DNA of 64,000 nucleotides from Bacillota bacterium (GTDB taxonomy: Bacteria > Bacillota > Clostridia > Christensenellales > UMGS416). Location of the stretch: the NCBI GenBank assembly GCA_023398815.1, contig JAEWRW010000059.1, positions 1 through 64,000 on the forward strand. The letters run 5' to 3'. Position numbers and translations under genes: made by a program. The notes beneath the pieces were generated by a model. It was given only the letters and a program-made list of their open reading frames with translations, made no database searches and was not told the origin of the DNA. Below, piece by piece: positions 8,952 to 17,790 of the stretch. Within the stretch, counting starts at the first letter, position 1, and the number at the start of each line of letters is the position of its first letter.

Positions 8952-9689
8952 TCAGGCGCTGGTTTCGTCGGTCGCACCCTGTTGGAAGTCTCGCAGGACG
9001 GTGGAACGGGACAGGCGGCTCTGCAGCTCAGCCAGGATGCGGTCCCGCTCGGCGCGGTAGTCGTTTTCGGGGTTGAAGACGACGGGTTGCTCCACAAAGA
9101 GCGCACCATCCTGCCGTGAGGGATAGATGGGGTAGAAATGCAGCCCCTTGCCGGTGGCGCGGTGGTAGAGCCGCGCCAACTGCACAAAGCCGGTGTACAT
9201 CTCACCCGCGTCGGCCTCCTCGTTGGTGTAGTCCCGTTCGGGCATCACCAGCAGGTTCTCGCCGTCGCTCAGGGCCTGCACGCTGCGGCGGAAGGTGTCC
9301 ATGATCTCCCGCTTGCCGCGGTGCACCGGGATGGCCCTCATGGAATGCAGCAGCATCGTCACAAAGGGGCTGATGACAGCCGCGATGAGGCGAGCAATGG
9401 GCAGGGGGTAGCCCTTGCGCACGTGGTAGGTGTACCCCGAAAAGTGCCGGTAGCACTCCCGCCGATCGGTGAAGCACGACAACGCCCACACCCGCAGGCG
9501 CAGCGGAACCCAGGCCATAATCTCCACCGGGCCGTACATATCCTGATGGCGGCCGATGAACACCGCCGGCTCGCTCACGATATTCTCCAGCCCATACACC
9601 GGCTGCCGCCGGTGCGTCACGCGCCACAGGCCGCGGCAAAACCGGAAGAACGGCCCAAAAAACCGCTTGCTGCGCTCGTTCCCCTTCAT
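8952..9689 (-). CDS. Divergent lysophospholipid acyltransferase-like protein (PlsC family)
   Basis: A protein of 245 residues when started at 9689, where GGGAGG precedes ATG by 9 nt; a longer frame to 9791 lacks such a site. It resembles 1-acylglycerol-3-phosphate acyltransferases: FIGRHQDMYGPVE (His48, Asp50) stands where the active-site H-X4-D block is expected, IPVHRG matches the motif II region, and LLVMPERDY resembles the FPEG block. The canonical H-X4-D spacing is not kept (HQDMYG), so the call is family-level. A hydrophobic stretch (PIARLIAAVISPFVTML) could anchor it to the membrane. It is likely co-transcribed with the CPBP gene. Confidence 0.65.
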   Translation of the reverse strand: MKGNERSKRFFGPFFRFCRGLWRVTHRRQPVYGLENIVSEPAVFIGRHQDMYGPVEIMAWVPLRLRVWALSCFTDRRECYRHFSGYTYHVRKGYPLPIARLIAAVISPFVTMLLHSMRAIPVHRGKREIMDTFRRSVQALSDGENLLVMPERDYTNEEADAGEMYTGFVQLARLYHRATGKGLHFYPIYPSRQDGALFVEQPVVFNPENDYRAERDRILAELQSRLSRSTVLRDFQQGATDETSA

Positions 9690-9800
9690 GTGGGTTACCC
9701 TCCCTGTACAGAACCATGGGGCTTCCACCCCCGGGCACACAGAAGCCCCCCTCCGCCGTGAACCGGCCGTGGGGTGCTTTGTCTGCCGCAAATCTTTTTT

Positions 9801-9806
9801 ATTATA
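9801..9806 (-). promoter_or_regulatory. Candidate -10 element for the PlsC-like/CPBP pair
   Basis: A perfect minus-strand TATAAT lies about 110 nt upstream of the PlsC-like start and 31 nt past the truA stop. No clear -35 is seen. In the leader, an 8-bp stem GGGGCTTC/GAAGCCCC (around 9719-9753) could be the truA terminator or a leader hairpin. Confidence 0.35.
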
Positions 9807-9836
9807 CCACGGGGAACCAACCGGCGCATAGCGCCC

Positions 9837-10583
9837 TCACAGCCCCTGGGGGTAGAATACCTCCACCAGACACAGGCCGTGGGCCGGCGCGGTGGGCCCC
9901 GCTCCCCCCCTGCTGCCACCATGGAGCAGTGCCTCCACCGCCGGGGGCGCAATCTTCCCCCGGCCGCACTGCACCAGGGTGCCCGTGAGGATGCGCACCA
10001 TGTTGTAGAGGAACCCGTCGGCAGCCACGTCGTAGTGGAGAAACTCGCCCTCTCGCGTGAGCTCGCTGCGGGTCACCGTGCGCACGGTGTTGCGCACCCG
10101 GCTGCCTGCCGATTGAAAGGCCGAGAAATCATGGGTGCCCAGGATGAGTGCGGCGGCTTCCTCCATGGCGGCCAGGTCAAGCCCCGGCGGCACATGCCAG
10201 CTTGTCCCCCGGCGCAGGGCCGTTCCCTGACGGCTCACACACAGCGTGTAACGGTACCGCTTGCCGCAGGCCGAGAACTGGGCGTGGAACCCATCGGGCA
10301 CCGCGCGGGAATCCTTCACCCGGATGTCCGCCGGCAGATGGGTGTTGAGGGCCACCGAAAAGCGCTCAGGCGCCATCGTGGACGCCGTGCGGAAATTGGC
10401 CACCTGCCCCAGGGCGTGCACGCCGCTGTCAGTGCGCCCCGCGCCAAAAACGGTGGTGTCCTCCCCGGTGACGGCACGCAACGCCGCACGCACGGCATCC
10501 TGCACCGTGGGTGCGTTGATCTGGCTCTGCCATCCGCCGTAGGCCGCGCCGTCGTATTCAATCATCAGCTTGATGTTGGTCAT
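9837..10583 (-). CDS. truA: tRNA pseudouridine(38-40) synthase TruA
   Basis: The 248-residue enzyme isomerises uridines 38-40 of tRNA anticodon arms. The catalytic motif GRTDSGVHA (Asp52) is intact, and the N-terminal IEYDGAAYGGWQ block is typical. In Bacillus the order is rplQ-ecfA1-ecfA2-ecfT-truA. Here that order is conserved except that a GNAT gene stands between ecfT and truA, overlapping the truA start by 4 nt (ATGA). rplM and rpsI, which often follow truA, are not next to it. Confidence 0.96.
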   Translation of the reverse strand: MTNIKLMIEYDGAAYGGWQSQINAPTVQDAVRAALRAVTGEDTTVFGAGRTDSGVHALGQVANFRTASTMAPERFSVALNTHLPADIRVKDSRAVPDGFHAQFSACGKRYRYTLCVSRQGTALRRGTSWHVPPGLDLAAMEEAAALILGTHDFSAFQSAGSRVRNTVRTVTRSELTREGEFLHYDVAADGFLYNMVRILTGTLVQCGRGKIAPPAVEALLHGGSRGGAGPTAPAHGLCLVEVFYPQGL

Positions 10584-11098
10584 CGGCCCTCCGTGAGGTT
10601 CCTCCGGTAGCGCACCTCGGCGAGGTCAGCGCCCAAATGAATTGCCTTGGCCGCCCCGTCGGAGACGAAGCCGCACTTCTCATAGAACCGGCGGGCACGG
10701 GCATTGCCGGCCAACACCCACAGGATCGCCTCCTCATAGCCACGCTGCCGCAGGCGCTCCAAGGCAAAGGCCATGGCCGAGGGGGCTGCCCCAGTGCCCC
10801 AAAAAGCCGGCAGGAAGTAGAACACGCCAATCTCCCCAATGCGGCCAGAGGGGGCGTCCCGGTCGGCCTGCAGGCAGAACACTCCGGCGTCCTCGCCATC
10901 CACCTGCGCCAGGTAGTAGTCCACCCCGCTGCCCGGGCCATAAAACTGCCGGAAACGGCGGGTGCGCAGCTCCGGCGTGATGGTTCCCAAATAATCTGCC
11001 GGCACGATGCCCCGGTAGGCCACCTGCCAGGACCGGGCCGTGATGGCGCCGTAGGTTTCGGCGTCCTCCGCCATCATCCGGCGAATCTCCAGCTTCAC
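10580..11098 (-). CDS. GNAT family N-acetyltransferase
   Basis: The start is taken as GTG at 11098 (172 residues), because GGGAGGGAGG lies 7 nt upstream and the protein then begins KLEIRRMMAEDAETYGAI, a normal GNAT opening. A longer frame to 11287 has no such signal. The acetyl-CoA binding region is seen as FWGTGAAPSAMAFALERL, followed by WVLAGNARARRFYEKCGF, the usual beta-bulge and C-terminal motif of this superfamily. The acceptor substrate is unknown. It is translationally coupled to truA. Its place between ecfT and truA looks like a lineage-specific insertion in an otherwise conserved order. Confidence 0.85.
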   Translation of the reverse strand: MKLEIRRMMAEDAETYGAITARSWQVAYRGIVPADYLGTITPELRTRRFRQFYGPGSGVDYYLAQVDGEDAGVFCLQADRDAPSGRIGEIGVFYFLPAFWGTGAAPSAMAFALERLRQRGYEEAILWVLAGNARARRFYEKCGFVSDGAAKAIHLGADLAEVRYRRNLTEGR

Positions 11099-11311
11099 CG
11101 CGTCGCCTCCCTCCCTGCCAATGTGCCGGACTGCTCCCATCGTAGAAGCAATGGCCAGCCATCCGGTGCCGATGACGCAGATACACCGCCCCAGGGAAAC
11201 CGCTGATGCAAAGACTGTCTTCGCCCACTCGGGGGAGAACAGGCAAAATCCATGGCGCGGCGAAGGCTCTGCGCATCCGCTGCGCACGCCAGCACCACCG
11301 AGGCGCTTCGC

Positions 11312-12139
11312 TTACAGCAACGGCCCTGCCACAAACAACCGATCGGCCACCACGGTGGCAGCCAGCACCAGCGTGACGAGCGTGGCCCACAGGTCCACCG
11401 GGGTATAGCGCAGCACCTTCATGCGGGTGCGCCCGGTGCCGCCGCGGTAGCAGCGGGCCTCCATGGCCATCGCCAGCTCGTCTGCCCGGCGGAAGGCCGA
11501 CACGAACAGCGGCACCAGCAGGGGCACCATGTTGCGCGCCCGGGCCACCACGTTGCCACTCTCAAAGTCCGCCCCGCGGGAGGCCTGGGCCTTCATGATC
11601 TTGTCGGCCTCCTCCAAGAGCGTGGGGATGAACCGCAGCGCGATCGTCATCATCATCGCCAGCTCGTGCACCGGGAAGCGCACACGCTTCAGCGGCCCCA
11701 GCAACTGCTCAATGGCGTCGGTCAGCGCCAGGGGCGAGGTCGTCAACATCATGAGCTGGGTGCCCACGATGAGCAGCGCCAGCCGCAGCGCCATAAAAGC
11801 CGCCTGCCACAGCCCGCCGGCCGAGATCGTCACGAACCGCCAGTGGAAGAAGATCTGTCCGCTGTTGGTAAAGAGTGCGTTGATGCCCACCGTGAAGAGG
11901 ATGAGGAACAACAGGGGTTTGAGCCCCTTGAACAGATACTTGATGTTGACGCCCGACAACCCCGCCGCCAGCGCCACGAAGGCGATGACGAGGGCATAGC
12001 CCAGCAAACTCTTTACCAGGAAGATGAGCACCATGAACGCCATGGTCAGGATGAGCTTGGCCCGGGGGTCCATACGGTGCAGCGGCGAATCGCCGGGGAA
12101 GTATTGGCCTAGGGTAATGTTACCGAGCAACGCCGTCAC
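11312..12139 (-). CDS. ecfT: Energy-coupling factor transporter transmembrane protein EcfT
   Basis: A membrane protein of about 275 residues that couples the two ECF ATPases to vitamin-binding S components. After the start come [22 protein letters not shown], nearly invariant at EcfT N-termini (split here as [11 protein letters not shown] and SPLHRMDPRAK), then four to five helices and the ARG coupling motif in MKAQASRGADF. The start is ambiguous: GTG 12139 or TTG 12130 fit the family, whereas ATG 12178 would overlap ecfA2 by 59 nt. No S-component gene is adjacent, which is usual for group II ECF modules that serve several S proteins. Confidence 0.9.
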   Translation of the reverse strand: MTALLGNITLGQYFPGDSPLHRMDPRAKLILTMAFMVLIFLVKSLLGYALVIAFVALAAGLSGVNIKYLFKGLKPLLFLILFTVGINALFTNSGQIFFHWRFVTISAGGLWQAAFMALRLALLIVGTQLMMLTTSPLALTDAIEQLLGPLKRVRFPVHELAMMMTIALRFIPTLLEEADKIMKAQASRGADFESGNVVARARNMVPLLVPLFVSAFRRADELAMAMEARCYRGGTGRTRMKVLRYTPVDLWATLVTLVLAATVVADRLFVAGPLL

Positions 12140-12986
12140 CCCCCAGCAGCGGGAGCAGGAAGTCCCGCACCTCCGCAAGCGTCATCATGCCATCGGGCAC
12201 ATCCATGCCGCGCTCCCGCAGGGCCGCACACAGTGCCGCCACCGCGGGTACGTCCAACCCCATGGCACGCAGCTCCCCCGCCCGGGCAAAGACCTCCCGC
12301 GGGGTGCCATCGATGGCGATCACGCCTTTGTTCATCACCAGCACACGGTCAGCCAGGCGCGCCACCTCGTCCATGGAGTGGCTGACCATGATGACCGTGC
12401 AGCCACGGTTGCGGTGGATGTCGGCCACCAGGGCCAGCACTTCCTCCCGCCCGCGTGGGTCAAGCCCCGCCGTCGGCTCATCCAGAATGAGGATGGAAGG
12501 CTCCATCGCCAGCACCCCAGCAATGGCCACACGCCGCCGCTGCCCGCCTGAGAGCTCAAAGGGCGAGCGCTGCAAAATGGCGCCATCGGGTAGGCCCACC
12601 TGCTGCATGGCGCGATACACCCGCTCGGTAATCTCCGCCTCGGGCAGGCCGAGGTTGCGCGGCCCGAAGGCCACATCACGCTCCACCGTTTCCTCAAAGA
12701 GCTGATACTCCGGGTATTGGAACACCAGGCCAACCTGCCGGCGCAGCGCCATCAAATTGGCGCCCTTGCCGGCCGTCGGCAGGTCGTTGATGGTCACCGT
12801 GCCGGTCGTGGGCTTCAGCAGCCCGTTGATGTGCTGAATGAGGGTGCTCTTGCCACTGCCGGTGTGCCCGATGATGCCCACAAACTGCCCGTCAGGGATC
12901 GTCAGATCGATGTGCTCGATGGCCGTCGTGGTGAAGGGGCTCCCCGGCAGGAACACATGGCTTACCTCTTGGAATACAATTGCCAT
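12120..12986 (-). CDS. ecfA2: Energy-coupling factor transporter ATPase EcfA2
   Basis: This 288-residue ABC ATPase is the second nucleotide-binding subunit of the ECF module. Walker [11 protein letters not shown]-loop region [22 protein letters not shown], signature ELSGGQRRR and Walker [13 protein letters not shown] are all intact. The [11 protein letters not shown] sequence after the Q-loop is characteristic of EcfA2, as against [11 protein letters not shown] in EcfA1. Its start overlaps the end of ecfA1 by 25 nt, and its end overlaps the ecfT start by about 20 nt, so the three genes are tightly coupled. Confidence 0.94.
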   Translation of the reverse strand: MAIVFQEVSHVFLPGSPFTTTAIEHIDLTIPDGQFVGIIGHTGSGKSTLIQHINGLLKPTTGTVTINDLPTAGKGANLMALRRQVGLVFQYPEYQLFEETVERDVAFGPRNLGLPEAEITERVYRAMQQVGLPDGAILQRSPFELSGGQRRRVAIAGVLAMEPSILILDEPTAGLDPRGREEVLALVADIHRNRGCTVIMVSHSMDEVARLADRVLVMNKGVIAIDGTPREVFARAGELRAMGLDVPAVAALCAALRERGMDVPDGMMTLAEVRDFLLPLLGGDGVAR

Positions 12987-13843
12987 ACTGCCTCCACCAT
13001 CTCGTCCACCGTCAGAATGTCGCCGTCAATCTCCACACCGGCCTCGCCCAGCAGGCCCTTGAGCTCGGCCATGGGCGGCACATCCAGCCCCAGGGCACGA
13101 AGCTCGGCCCGGTGGCGGAACACCTCCCGCGGGGTGCCTTCCAGCACGATTTTACCGTCCTCCATCACCACCACCCGGTCAGCCCGGGCCGCTTCCTCCA
13201 TGAAATGGGTGATGAGAATGACGGTGATACCCTCGGCATGCAGGCGCTCAATCGTGCGCATCACCGCGCGCCGACCGTGGGGGTCCAGCATGGCTGTGGG
13301 TTCGTCCATCACCACGATCTTGGGGTGCAACGCCAGCACCCCAGCGATGGCCACACGCTGCTTCTGGCCGCCGGAGAGCATGTGCGGGGCCTTGAGGGCG
13401 TGGGCCGACATGTGCACGGCCTCCAGTGCGTCGTCCACCCGCTGACGAATCTCCTCCCGCGGGACACCGAGATTCTCCGGCCCGAAGGCCACGTCGTCCT
13501 CCACCACCGTGGCGACCAATTGGTTGTCGGGGTTCTGAAAGACCATGCCGCAGGTGCCGCGAATCTGCCAGAGCAGTTCCTCGTCCGCGGTGTTCATGCT
13601 CTCCACCCACACCGTGCCCTCATTGGGCAGCAACAGGGCGTTAAAATGCCGTGCCAGCGTCGATTTCCCGCTGCCATTGTGGCCCAGCACCGCCACGAAC
13701 TCGCCCGATTTCACCGTCAGGCTGACGCCGCGCAGCACCGGTTCCTCGGGTGGCGCACCTTCGGCTGGCGGGTATGCAAAGGAGACGCCCTCGGCCACGA
13801 CGATCGGCACGTTCTCCCTCGGTTCTATTTGTGTGTCTTGCAT
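12962..13843 (-). CDS. ecfA1: Energy-coupling factor transporter ATPase EcfA1
   Basis: The 293-residue ATPase is the first gene of the ECF operon. I choose ATG 13843 because GGGAGT precedes it at good spacing; an in-frame ATG at 13876 has no ribosome binding site. Walker [10 protein letters not shown] is at 54-62, [20 protein letters not shown] marks it as EcfA1, LSGGQKQR is the signature, and [12 protein letters not shown] holds Walker B. It would pair with EcfA2 on EcfT. The gene lies after a 471-nt non-coding gap downstream of rplQ, which holds a terminator, a repeat element and a candidate promoter, so it is not simply read through from the ribosomal operon. Confidence 0.94.
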   Translation of the reverse strand: MQDTQIEPRENVPIVVAEGVSFAYPPAEGAPPEEPVLRGVSLTVKSGEFVAVLGHNGSGKSTLARHFNALLLPNEGTVWVESMNTADEELLWQIRGTCGMVFQNPDNQLVATVVEDDVAFGPENLGVPREEIRQRVDDALEAVHMSAHALKAPHMLSGGQKQRVAIAGVLALHPKIVVMDEPTAMLDPHGRRAVMRTIERLHAEGITVILITHFMEEAARADRVVVMEDGKIVLEGTPREVFRHRAELRALGLDVPPMAELKGLLGEAGVEIDGDILTVDEMVEAVWQLYSKR

Positions 13844-13878
13844 TGGTTTTACTCCCATCCGGTCGAACCGGTGCACTT

Positions 13879-13907
13879 ATTATGCATGAATCGGCCTAAA
13901 TGTGCAA
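13879..13907 (-). promoter_or_regulatory. Candidate promoter of the ecfA1-ecfA2-ecfT operon
   Basis: TTGCAC (13902-13907) and CATAAT (13879-13884) on the minus strand are 17 nt apart and about 35 nt upstream of the ecfA1 start. The -10 region matches well and the -35 is weaker. Confidence 0.5.
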
Positions 13908-14080
13908 CACGCGCCGCTGGCGCGGCGCTTTCGCGGCAGCCGCCTTCAGCGACTGCCGCGAGTCAGGAGTGTCGTGACTTTAGGCTTGTGGCGCTCGTTT
14001 CTGCTTCTTGCGAGGACACACGCCTACGGGCGGGTGTCGTGTGCCACTGACAAGCTTTTCTGTGCCGCTGCCGGATTAAC

Positions 14081-14163
14081 CGGTGTTACCCCCGTTCTGC
14101 GGCAGGCGATTCGGTAGAATCGTTGAGAGCAGGACGAGCAACGCATGGCGTTGCGATGGGGCG
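14081..14163 (+). repeat. Dispersed structured repeat, copy 1
   Basis: An 83-nt segment matches 55992-56074 (inverted) without gaps at 69 of 83 positions by my alignment. It contains two hairpins: CGATTC-GGTA-GAATCG (14107-14122) and GCAACGC-ATG-GCGTTGC (14138-14154). In the other copy both stems are kept through paired changes (C-G to T-A and G-C to A-T). Similarity seems to extend about 11 nt to the left. It matches nothing I know. Confidence 0.8.
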
Positions 14164-14264
14164 ACGCGACCACTGAGGAGCGCTCTTGAGCTGTACAAGC
14201 CATGCAGGGATTCCAAAGGGGCCAACGTCCCTTTGAGCCGTTCCTCCGTCAACCCATCCCATGC

Positions 14265-14294
14265 AAAAACCGGGAGCGCGGCGCGCTCCCGGTT
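14265..14294 (-). terminator. Terminator of the ribosomal/rpoA-rplQ operon
   Basis: A 12-bp perfect stem (14268-14279 with 14283-14294), 3-nt loop, then a short T run on the minus strand, 21 nt after the rplQ stop. It ends the long ribosomal transcription unit. Confidence 0.85.
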
Positions 14295-14314
14295 CGTTTT
14301 GTGATGCCAGTTTC

Positions 14315-14827
14315 TCAGACCAGCTCCAGAATGACCATCTCGGCGGCGTCGCCGCGGCGAGGGCCCATCTTGAGGATCCGGGTGTAACCGCCCTTGGTGC
14401 CCTTCTCCTCAGCCCGCTTCTGGTACTTGGGGCCGATTTCGCGGAAGAGCTTCTCCACGACGGGGTTGTTGACTTCCCCGGCGCGCTGCTTGTACTCCGT
14501 ACGGCTTTCCTTCTTGCCCTTGGGCTCGGTGTAGTTGTACAGAGTCTTCAGGATCTGCCGACGGGCGTGAAGCTTGTCGGCGCCGTCGTTGCTGACGGTG
14601 ATCTCCTTGGTCTGGTTCTTCTCGTTGAAGACGGTCTTCTCCACCTGGACGGTGTCCTCGTGGTTGTTGACCGCCAGCGTGATGACGCGCTCAGCGAGCT
14701 TACGAACCTCCTTGGCACGGGCTTCGGTGGTGGTGATGCGACCGTGCCAGATGAGGTCGGTGGTAAGCGAACGGAGCATCGCCACGCGCTGATCGGTGGG
14801 CCGCCCCAGTTTGCGATGTTCAGCCAT
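14315..14827 (-). CDS. rplQ: 50S ribosomal protein L17 with internal insertion
   Basis: The N-terminal block ([21 protein letters not shown]) and C-terminal block ([25 protein letters not shown], read in two parts) are standard L17. The protein is 170 residues, against roughly 115-130 in most bacteria. The extra length is a central charged insert at about residues 58-128 ([18 protein letters not shown] and [15 protein letters not shown] regions). It is the last gene of the cluster, 15 nt after rpoA. I have seen long L17 forms attributed to Clostridia, so the insert is probably lineage-typical rather than damage. Confidence 0.94.
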   Translation of the reverse strand: MAEHRKLGRPTDQRVAMLRSLTTDLIWHGRITTTEARAKEVRKLAERVITLAVNNHEDTVQVEKTVFNEKNQTKEITVSNDGADKLHARRQILKTLYNYTEPKGKKESRTEYKQRAGEVNNPVVEKLFREIGPKYQKRAEEKGTKGGYTRILKMGPRRGDAAEMVILELV

Positions 14828-14842
14828 TGATGTTCCCCCCTG

Positions 14843-15790
14843 TTAGTCTTCGTTCTTCTTCAGGTACAGTCCCAGCGCGGCCAGCTTGGCAATGACCTCG
14901 TCCAGGGATTTGCGACCAAGGTTGCGGACTTTCATCATCTCGTCCTCGCTGCGCTGCACCAGCTCGTCGACGGTGTTGATGCCGGCGCGCTTCAGGCAGT
15001 TGTAGCTGCGGACGGTGAGGTCCAGCTCCTCAATGGTCATCTCCAGTACTTTTTCCTTGCGGCTGTCGTCCTTCTCCACCATGATCTCCACGTTACCGAC
15101 GTCGCCGGTCAGCTCCACAAAGAGCGCCAGGTGCTCGGTCAGGATCCGGGCGGCCAGGGACTGGGCCTCGTCCGGGCGAATGGTGCCATTCGTCCAGACT
15201 TCCATGGTGAGCTTGTCAAACTCGGTGTTCTGGCCCACGCGGGTGTTCTCCACCGTGTAGTTGACCTTGCGCACCGGGGTGAAGATCGAGTCCACCGGGA
15301 TGACACCGATGGGCTGACCGTGGCTCTTGTTCTTATCGGCAGAGACATACCCGCGGCCCTTCTCCAGCACGATCTCCATGTAGAGACGGCCTTCGTCGTT
15401 GAGCGTGGCGATGTACATATCGGGGTTGAGCACCTCGATCTCGCTGTCCGCTTCAATATCGGCGGCGGTGATACGCTTGGGGCCAGTCACGTTGATGACG
15501 GCCACCTTCGGCCCATCGCTGTGCAGCTTGACCGCCAGGCCCTTCAGGTTCAGGACGACCTCGGTGACATCCTCCGCCATGCCAGGCAGGGTGGAGAACT
15601 CGTGCAGCACGCCTTCGATCTTAATGCTCGAGGCGGCCGCGCCGGGCAGGCTGGAAAGAAGGATCCGGCGCAGACTGTTGCCCAGCGTGGTGCCGAAGCC
15701 CCGCTCCAGCGGCTCGACGACGAACTTGCCATAGCGGTTGTCCTGGCTCATCTCCACGCATTCGATCTTCGGCTTTTCAATTTCCAACAT
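14843..15790 (-). CDS. rpoA: DNA-directed RNA polymerase subunit alpha
   Basis: The 315-residue alpha subunit dimerises to nucleate RNA polymerase assembly. The N-terminal domain (about 1-230) contains [20 protein letters not shown], the dimer interface signature. The C-terminal domain (about 245-310) has the helix-hairpin-helix stretch [16 protein letters not shown] that contacts UP-element DNA and activators. The tail is KKNED. It stands between rpsD and rplQ as usual in Firmicutes. Confidence 0.98.
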   Translation of the reverse strand: MLEIEKPKIECVEMSQDNRYGKFVVEPLERGFGTTLGNSLRRILLSSLPGAAASSIKIEGVLHEFSTLPGMAEDVTEVVLNLKGLAVKLHSDGPKVAVINVTGPKRITAADIEADSEIEVLNPDMYIATLNDEGRLYMEIVLEKGRGYVSADKNKSHGQPIGVIPVDSIFTPVRKVNYTVENTRVGQNTEFDKLTMEVWTNGTIRPDEAQSLAARILTEHLALFVELTGDVGNVEIMVEKDDSRKEKVLEMTIEELDLTVRSYNCLKRAGINTVDELVQRSEDEMMKVRNLGRKSLDEVIAKLAALGLYLKKNED

Positions 15791-15857
15791 CAGTGAATAC
15801 CCTCCTTTTGGGTCAGTCGGTTTTCAATCCTCTTTCCCCTACGCAACCGGTGTCCGA

Positions 15858-16484
15858 TTACAACTTGGAGTAGTATTCCACGACGAGCTGCTCAGCCAGG
15901 ACCATGTCGACGTCCTCACGCTCCGGCAGGGCCAGAACGCGGCCTTCCAGTGCGTCGGCGTTGAGGTCGAGCCACTTGGGCACGTTGCGGGCCGGGCCCT
16001 GACGCAGGGCGGCCAGCACCTCGATGTCACGGCTGCCTTCCTTCACAGATACAACGTCTCCCGCCTTGATCTGATAGGAAGGGATGTTCACGCGCTTGCC
16101 GTTGACCAGAATGTGGCCATGCAGCACGATCTGACGGGCCTGGGCACGGCTGTCGCCGAAACCGAGGCGGTAGGACACGTTGTCCAAACGGCACTCCAGA
16201 ATGCGAAGCAGGGCCTCGCCGGTGGCGCCGTTGCTCTTGCGAGCCAGGTCAAAGTAGCCGCGGAATTGAGCTTCCAGCAGGCCGTAGGTGCGGCGCATCT
16301 TCTGCTTTTCACGCAGCTGCATGCCGTATTCGCTCATCTTGCGCCGGCCGGGCTTGTGCTGGCCGGGAGGGGTGGGACGACGGGACACCGCACACTTGGC
16401 GGAGTAGCAGCGATCGCCCTTCAGGAAAAGCTTGCAACCCTCGCGGCGGCAAAGGCGGCAGGACGGTCCGGTATATTTAGCCAT
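15858..16484 (-). CDS. rpsD: 30S ribosomal protein S4
   Basis: A 208-residue primary 16S rRNA-binding protein of the 30S body. The N-terminus holds five cysteines (Cys9, Cys12, Cys17, Cys26, Cys31), so this is the zinc-binding form of S4. An S4 RNA-binding fold follows ([20 protein letters not shown] at about 99-118). It is placed in the alpha operon between rpsK and rpoA, 67 nt before rpoA. Bacillus keeps rpsD elsewhere, so this position fits Clostridia. Confidence 0.97.
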   Translation of the reverse strand: MAKYTGPSCRLCRREGCKLFLKGDRCYSAKCAVSRRPTPPGQHKPGRRKMSEYGMQLREKQKMRRTYGLLEAQFRGYFDLARKSNGATGEALLRILECRLDNVSYRLGFGDSRAQARQIVLHGHILVNGKRVNIPSYQIKAGDVVSVKEGSRDIEVLAALRQGPARNVPKWLDLNADALEGRVLALPEREDVDMVLAEQLVVEYYSKL

Positions 16485-16505
16485 TGTTCTTTGTATCCTC
16501 CTTCC

Positions 16506-16904
16506 TTACAGCCTTCTGCGCTTGGGCGGGCGGCAGCCATTGTGCGGGATGGGCGTGACGTCCTTGATGACGGTCACTTCCAAACCGGCAGCCTGCAGGC
16601 TGCGGATGGCGGCCTCACGGCCCGAGCCAGGGCCCTTGACAAACACGTCGACCGAGCGCATGCCAAACTCCAGCGCGCTCTTGGCAGCAGTCTCTGCGGC
16701 CATCTGGGCGGCGAAGGGCGTGCTCTTGCGGCTGCCCTTGAAGTTCAGGCTGCCGGCGCTGGACCAGGACACGGCGTTGCCGCCGTTGTCGGTGATCGTC
16801 ACGATCGTGTTGTTGAAGGAAGAATGGATATGGGCGGCGCCATGCTCGACATGCTTTCTCTCGCGGCGCTTCTTGACGACTTTTTTCTTGGATGCGGTTG
16901 CCAC
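16506..16904 (-). CDS. rpsK: 30S ribosomal protein S11
   Basis: A 132-residue platform protein that contacts the E site and mRNA. The lysine-rich start ([14 protein letters not shown]) is followed by [16 protein letters not shown], the S11 signature, and the C-terminus CRPPKRRRL is typical. It is preceded by rpsM at 18 nt and followed by rpsD at 21 nt. Length is normal. Confidence 0.97.
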   Translation of the reverse strand: MATASKKKVVKKRRERKHVEHGAAHIHSSFNNTIVTITDNGGNAVSWSSAGSLNFKGSRKSTPFAAQMAAETAAKSALEFGMRSVDVFVKGPGSGREAAIRSLQAAGLEVTVIKDVTPIPHNGCRPPKRRRL

Positions 16905-16922
16905 AGATGTTCCCTCCTACCC

Positions 16923-17291
16923 CTACTTCTTCTTGCGGATGCTGGTCTTGCGCGGGCCCTTGTGGGTGCGTGCGTTCTGCTTGGTGTTCTGGCCCCGCAC
17001 AGGCAGGCCGCGGCGGTGGCGGATCCCACGGTAGCAGCCAATCTCGATGAGGCGCTTCACGTTCATCGAAACTTCACGGCGAAGGTCACCCTCCACCTTG
17101 AGGTTGTTCTCGATGTAGTTACGCAGCTTGCCGACTTCAACCTCGGTCAGGTCACGGATGCGGACATCGGGGTTGATGCCCGTCTCCGCCAAAATCTTCT
17201 GCGCGGTGGTCAGCCCGATGCCGTAAATATAGGTCAGGCCCACTTCCACACGCTTGTCCCTGGGTAAATCTATACCGGAAATACGTGCCAT
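16923..17291 (-). CDS. rpsM: 30S ribosomal protein S13
   Basis: A 122-residue head protein that contacts P-site tRNA and forms bridges to L5. It opens [19 protein letters not shown] and contains the helix-hairpin-helix [13 protein letters not shown] and the basic tail [15 protein letters not shown] that are standard for S13. A 125-nt gap separates it from rpmJ, larger than other gaps in this cluster, and it holds a UUCG-capped hairpin. Confidence 0.97.
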   Translation of the reverse strand: MARISGIDLPRDKRVEVGLTYIYGIGLTTAQKILAETGINPDVRIRDLTEVEVGKLRNYIENNLKVEGDLRREVSMNVKRLIEIGCYRGIRHRRGLPVRGQNTKQNARTHKGPRKTSIRKKK

Positions 17292-17356
17292 TTGGTCTAC
17301 ACACCTCCAAAAATCTCTGTGTATCGTGAACCCCTATTGCCGGTTCGTCTGGAACT

Positions 17357-17370
17357 CCACCCGAAGGTGG
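17357..17370 (-). promoter_or_regulatory. UUCG hairpin in the rpmJ-rpsM gap
   Basis: On the minus strand CCACC-UUCG-GGUGG forms a very stable tetraloop hairpin in the mRNA between rpmJ and rpsM. The sequence CGAACCGGC occurs on both sides of it as a direct repeat. It could be a leader element for the rpsM-rpsK-rpsD-rpoA-rplQ segment; there is no T run, so it is not a standard terminator. Confidence 0.35.
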
Positions 17371-17416
17371 CAGCCGCGCTCCATCCTGCTCGGTCAAAAA
17401 GAGCCGGTTCGCCCGC

Positions 17417-17530
17417 TTAGCCCTGCTTCTGCTTGTGGCGCGGGTTCTCGCAGATGATCATCACGCGGCCCTTGCGGCGGATGATTTTGCACTTCTCGCA
17501 AATCGTCTTGACAGAAGGTCTTACTTTCAT
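17417..17530 (-). CDS. rpmJ: 50S ribosomal protein L36
   Basis: A 37-residue protein read from the minus strand between infA and rpsM. It begins [17 protein letters not shown] and ends with NPRHKQKQG, with cysteines in a C-X2-C...C...H pattern (the zinc form of L36). It lies 32 nt after infA. The sequence and position leave no doubt about identity. Confidence 0.96.
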   Translation of the reverse strand: MKVRPSVKTICEKCKIIRRKGRVMIICENPRHKQKQG

Positions 17531-17562
17531 CGTTGCTTCCTCCTCAAATGCCTTACGTCACC

Positions 17563-17790
17563 TTAGGTGCGTGCTTTGCCGCGCCACGTGATGCGTCCTC
17601 GCGTCAAGTCGTAAGGCGACAGCTCAATGGTAACTTTATCACCGGGCAGAATGCGGATGTAGTTCATACGCAGCTTGCCCGATATGTGCGCCAGAATCTT
17701 GTGCCCGTTGGGAAGCTCCACCTCGAACATTGCGTTCGGGAAGGATTCCACCACGGTGCCCTCCACTTCAATCAAGTCCTGTTTTGACAA
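17563..17790 (-). CDS. infA: Translation initiation factor IF-1
   Basis: The 75-residue S1/OB-fold protein binds the 30S A site during initiation. I set the start at TTG 17790 (residues [18 protein letters not shown] follow), with GGAGGG 7-8 nt upstream, because this gives the canonical IF-1 length; the frame upstream belongs to the KOW gene region. It overlaps the end of that gene by 19 nt. Features such as [20 protein letters not shown] are standard. Confidence 0.96.
   Translation of the reverse strand: MSKQDLIEVEGTVVESFPNAMFEVELPNGHKILAHISGKLRMNYIRILPGDKVTIELSPYDLTRGRITWRGKART

Larger units (their letters stand above)
13844..14314. other. Non-coding gap between rplQ and ecfA1
   Basis: No gene is supported here. 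From right to left it holds the rplQ terminator (14265-14294), a CAAAGGG/CCCTTTG stem (about 14213-14234), the structured repeat copy (14081-14163), further GC-rich inverted repeats (13911-13975), the ecfA1 promoter, and a leader stem CCGGT/ACCGG near 13859-13871. Confidence 0.7.
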
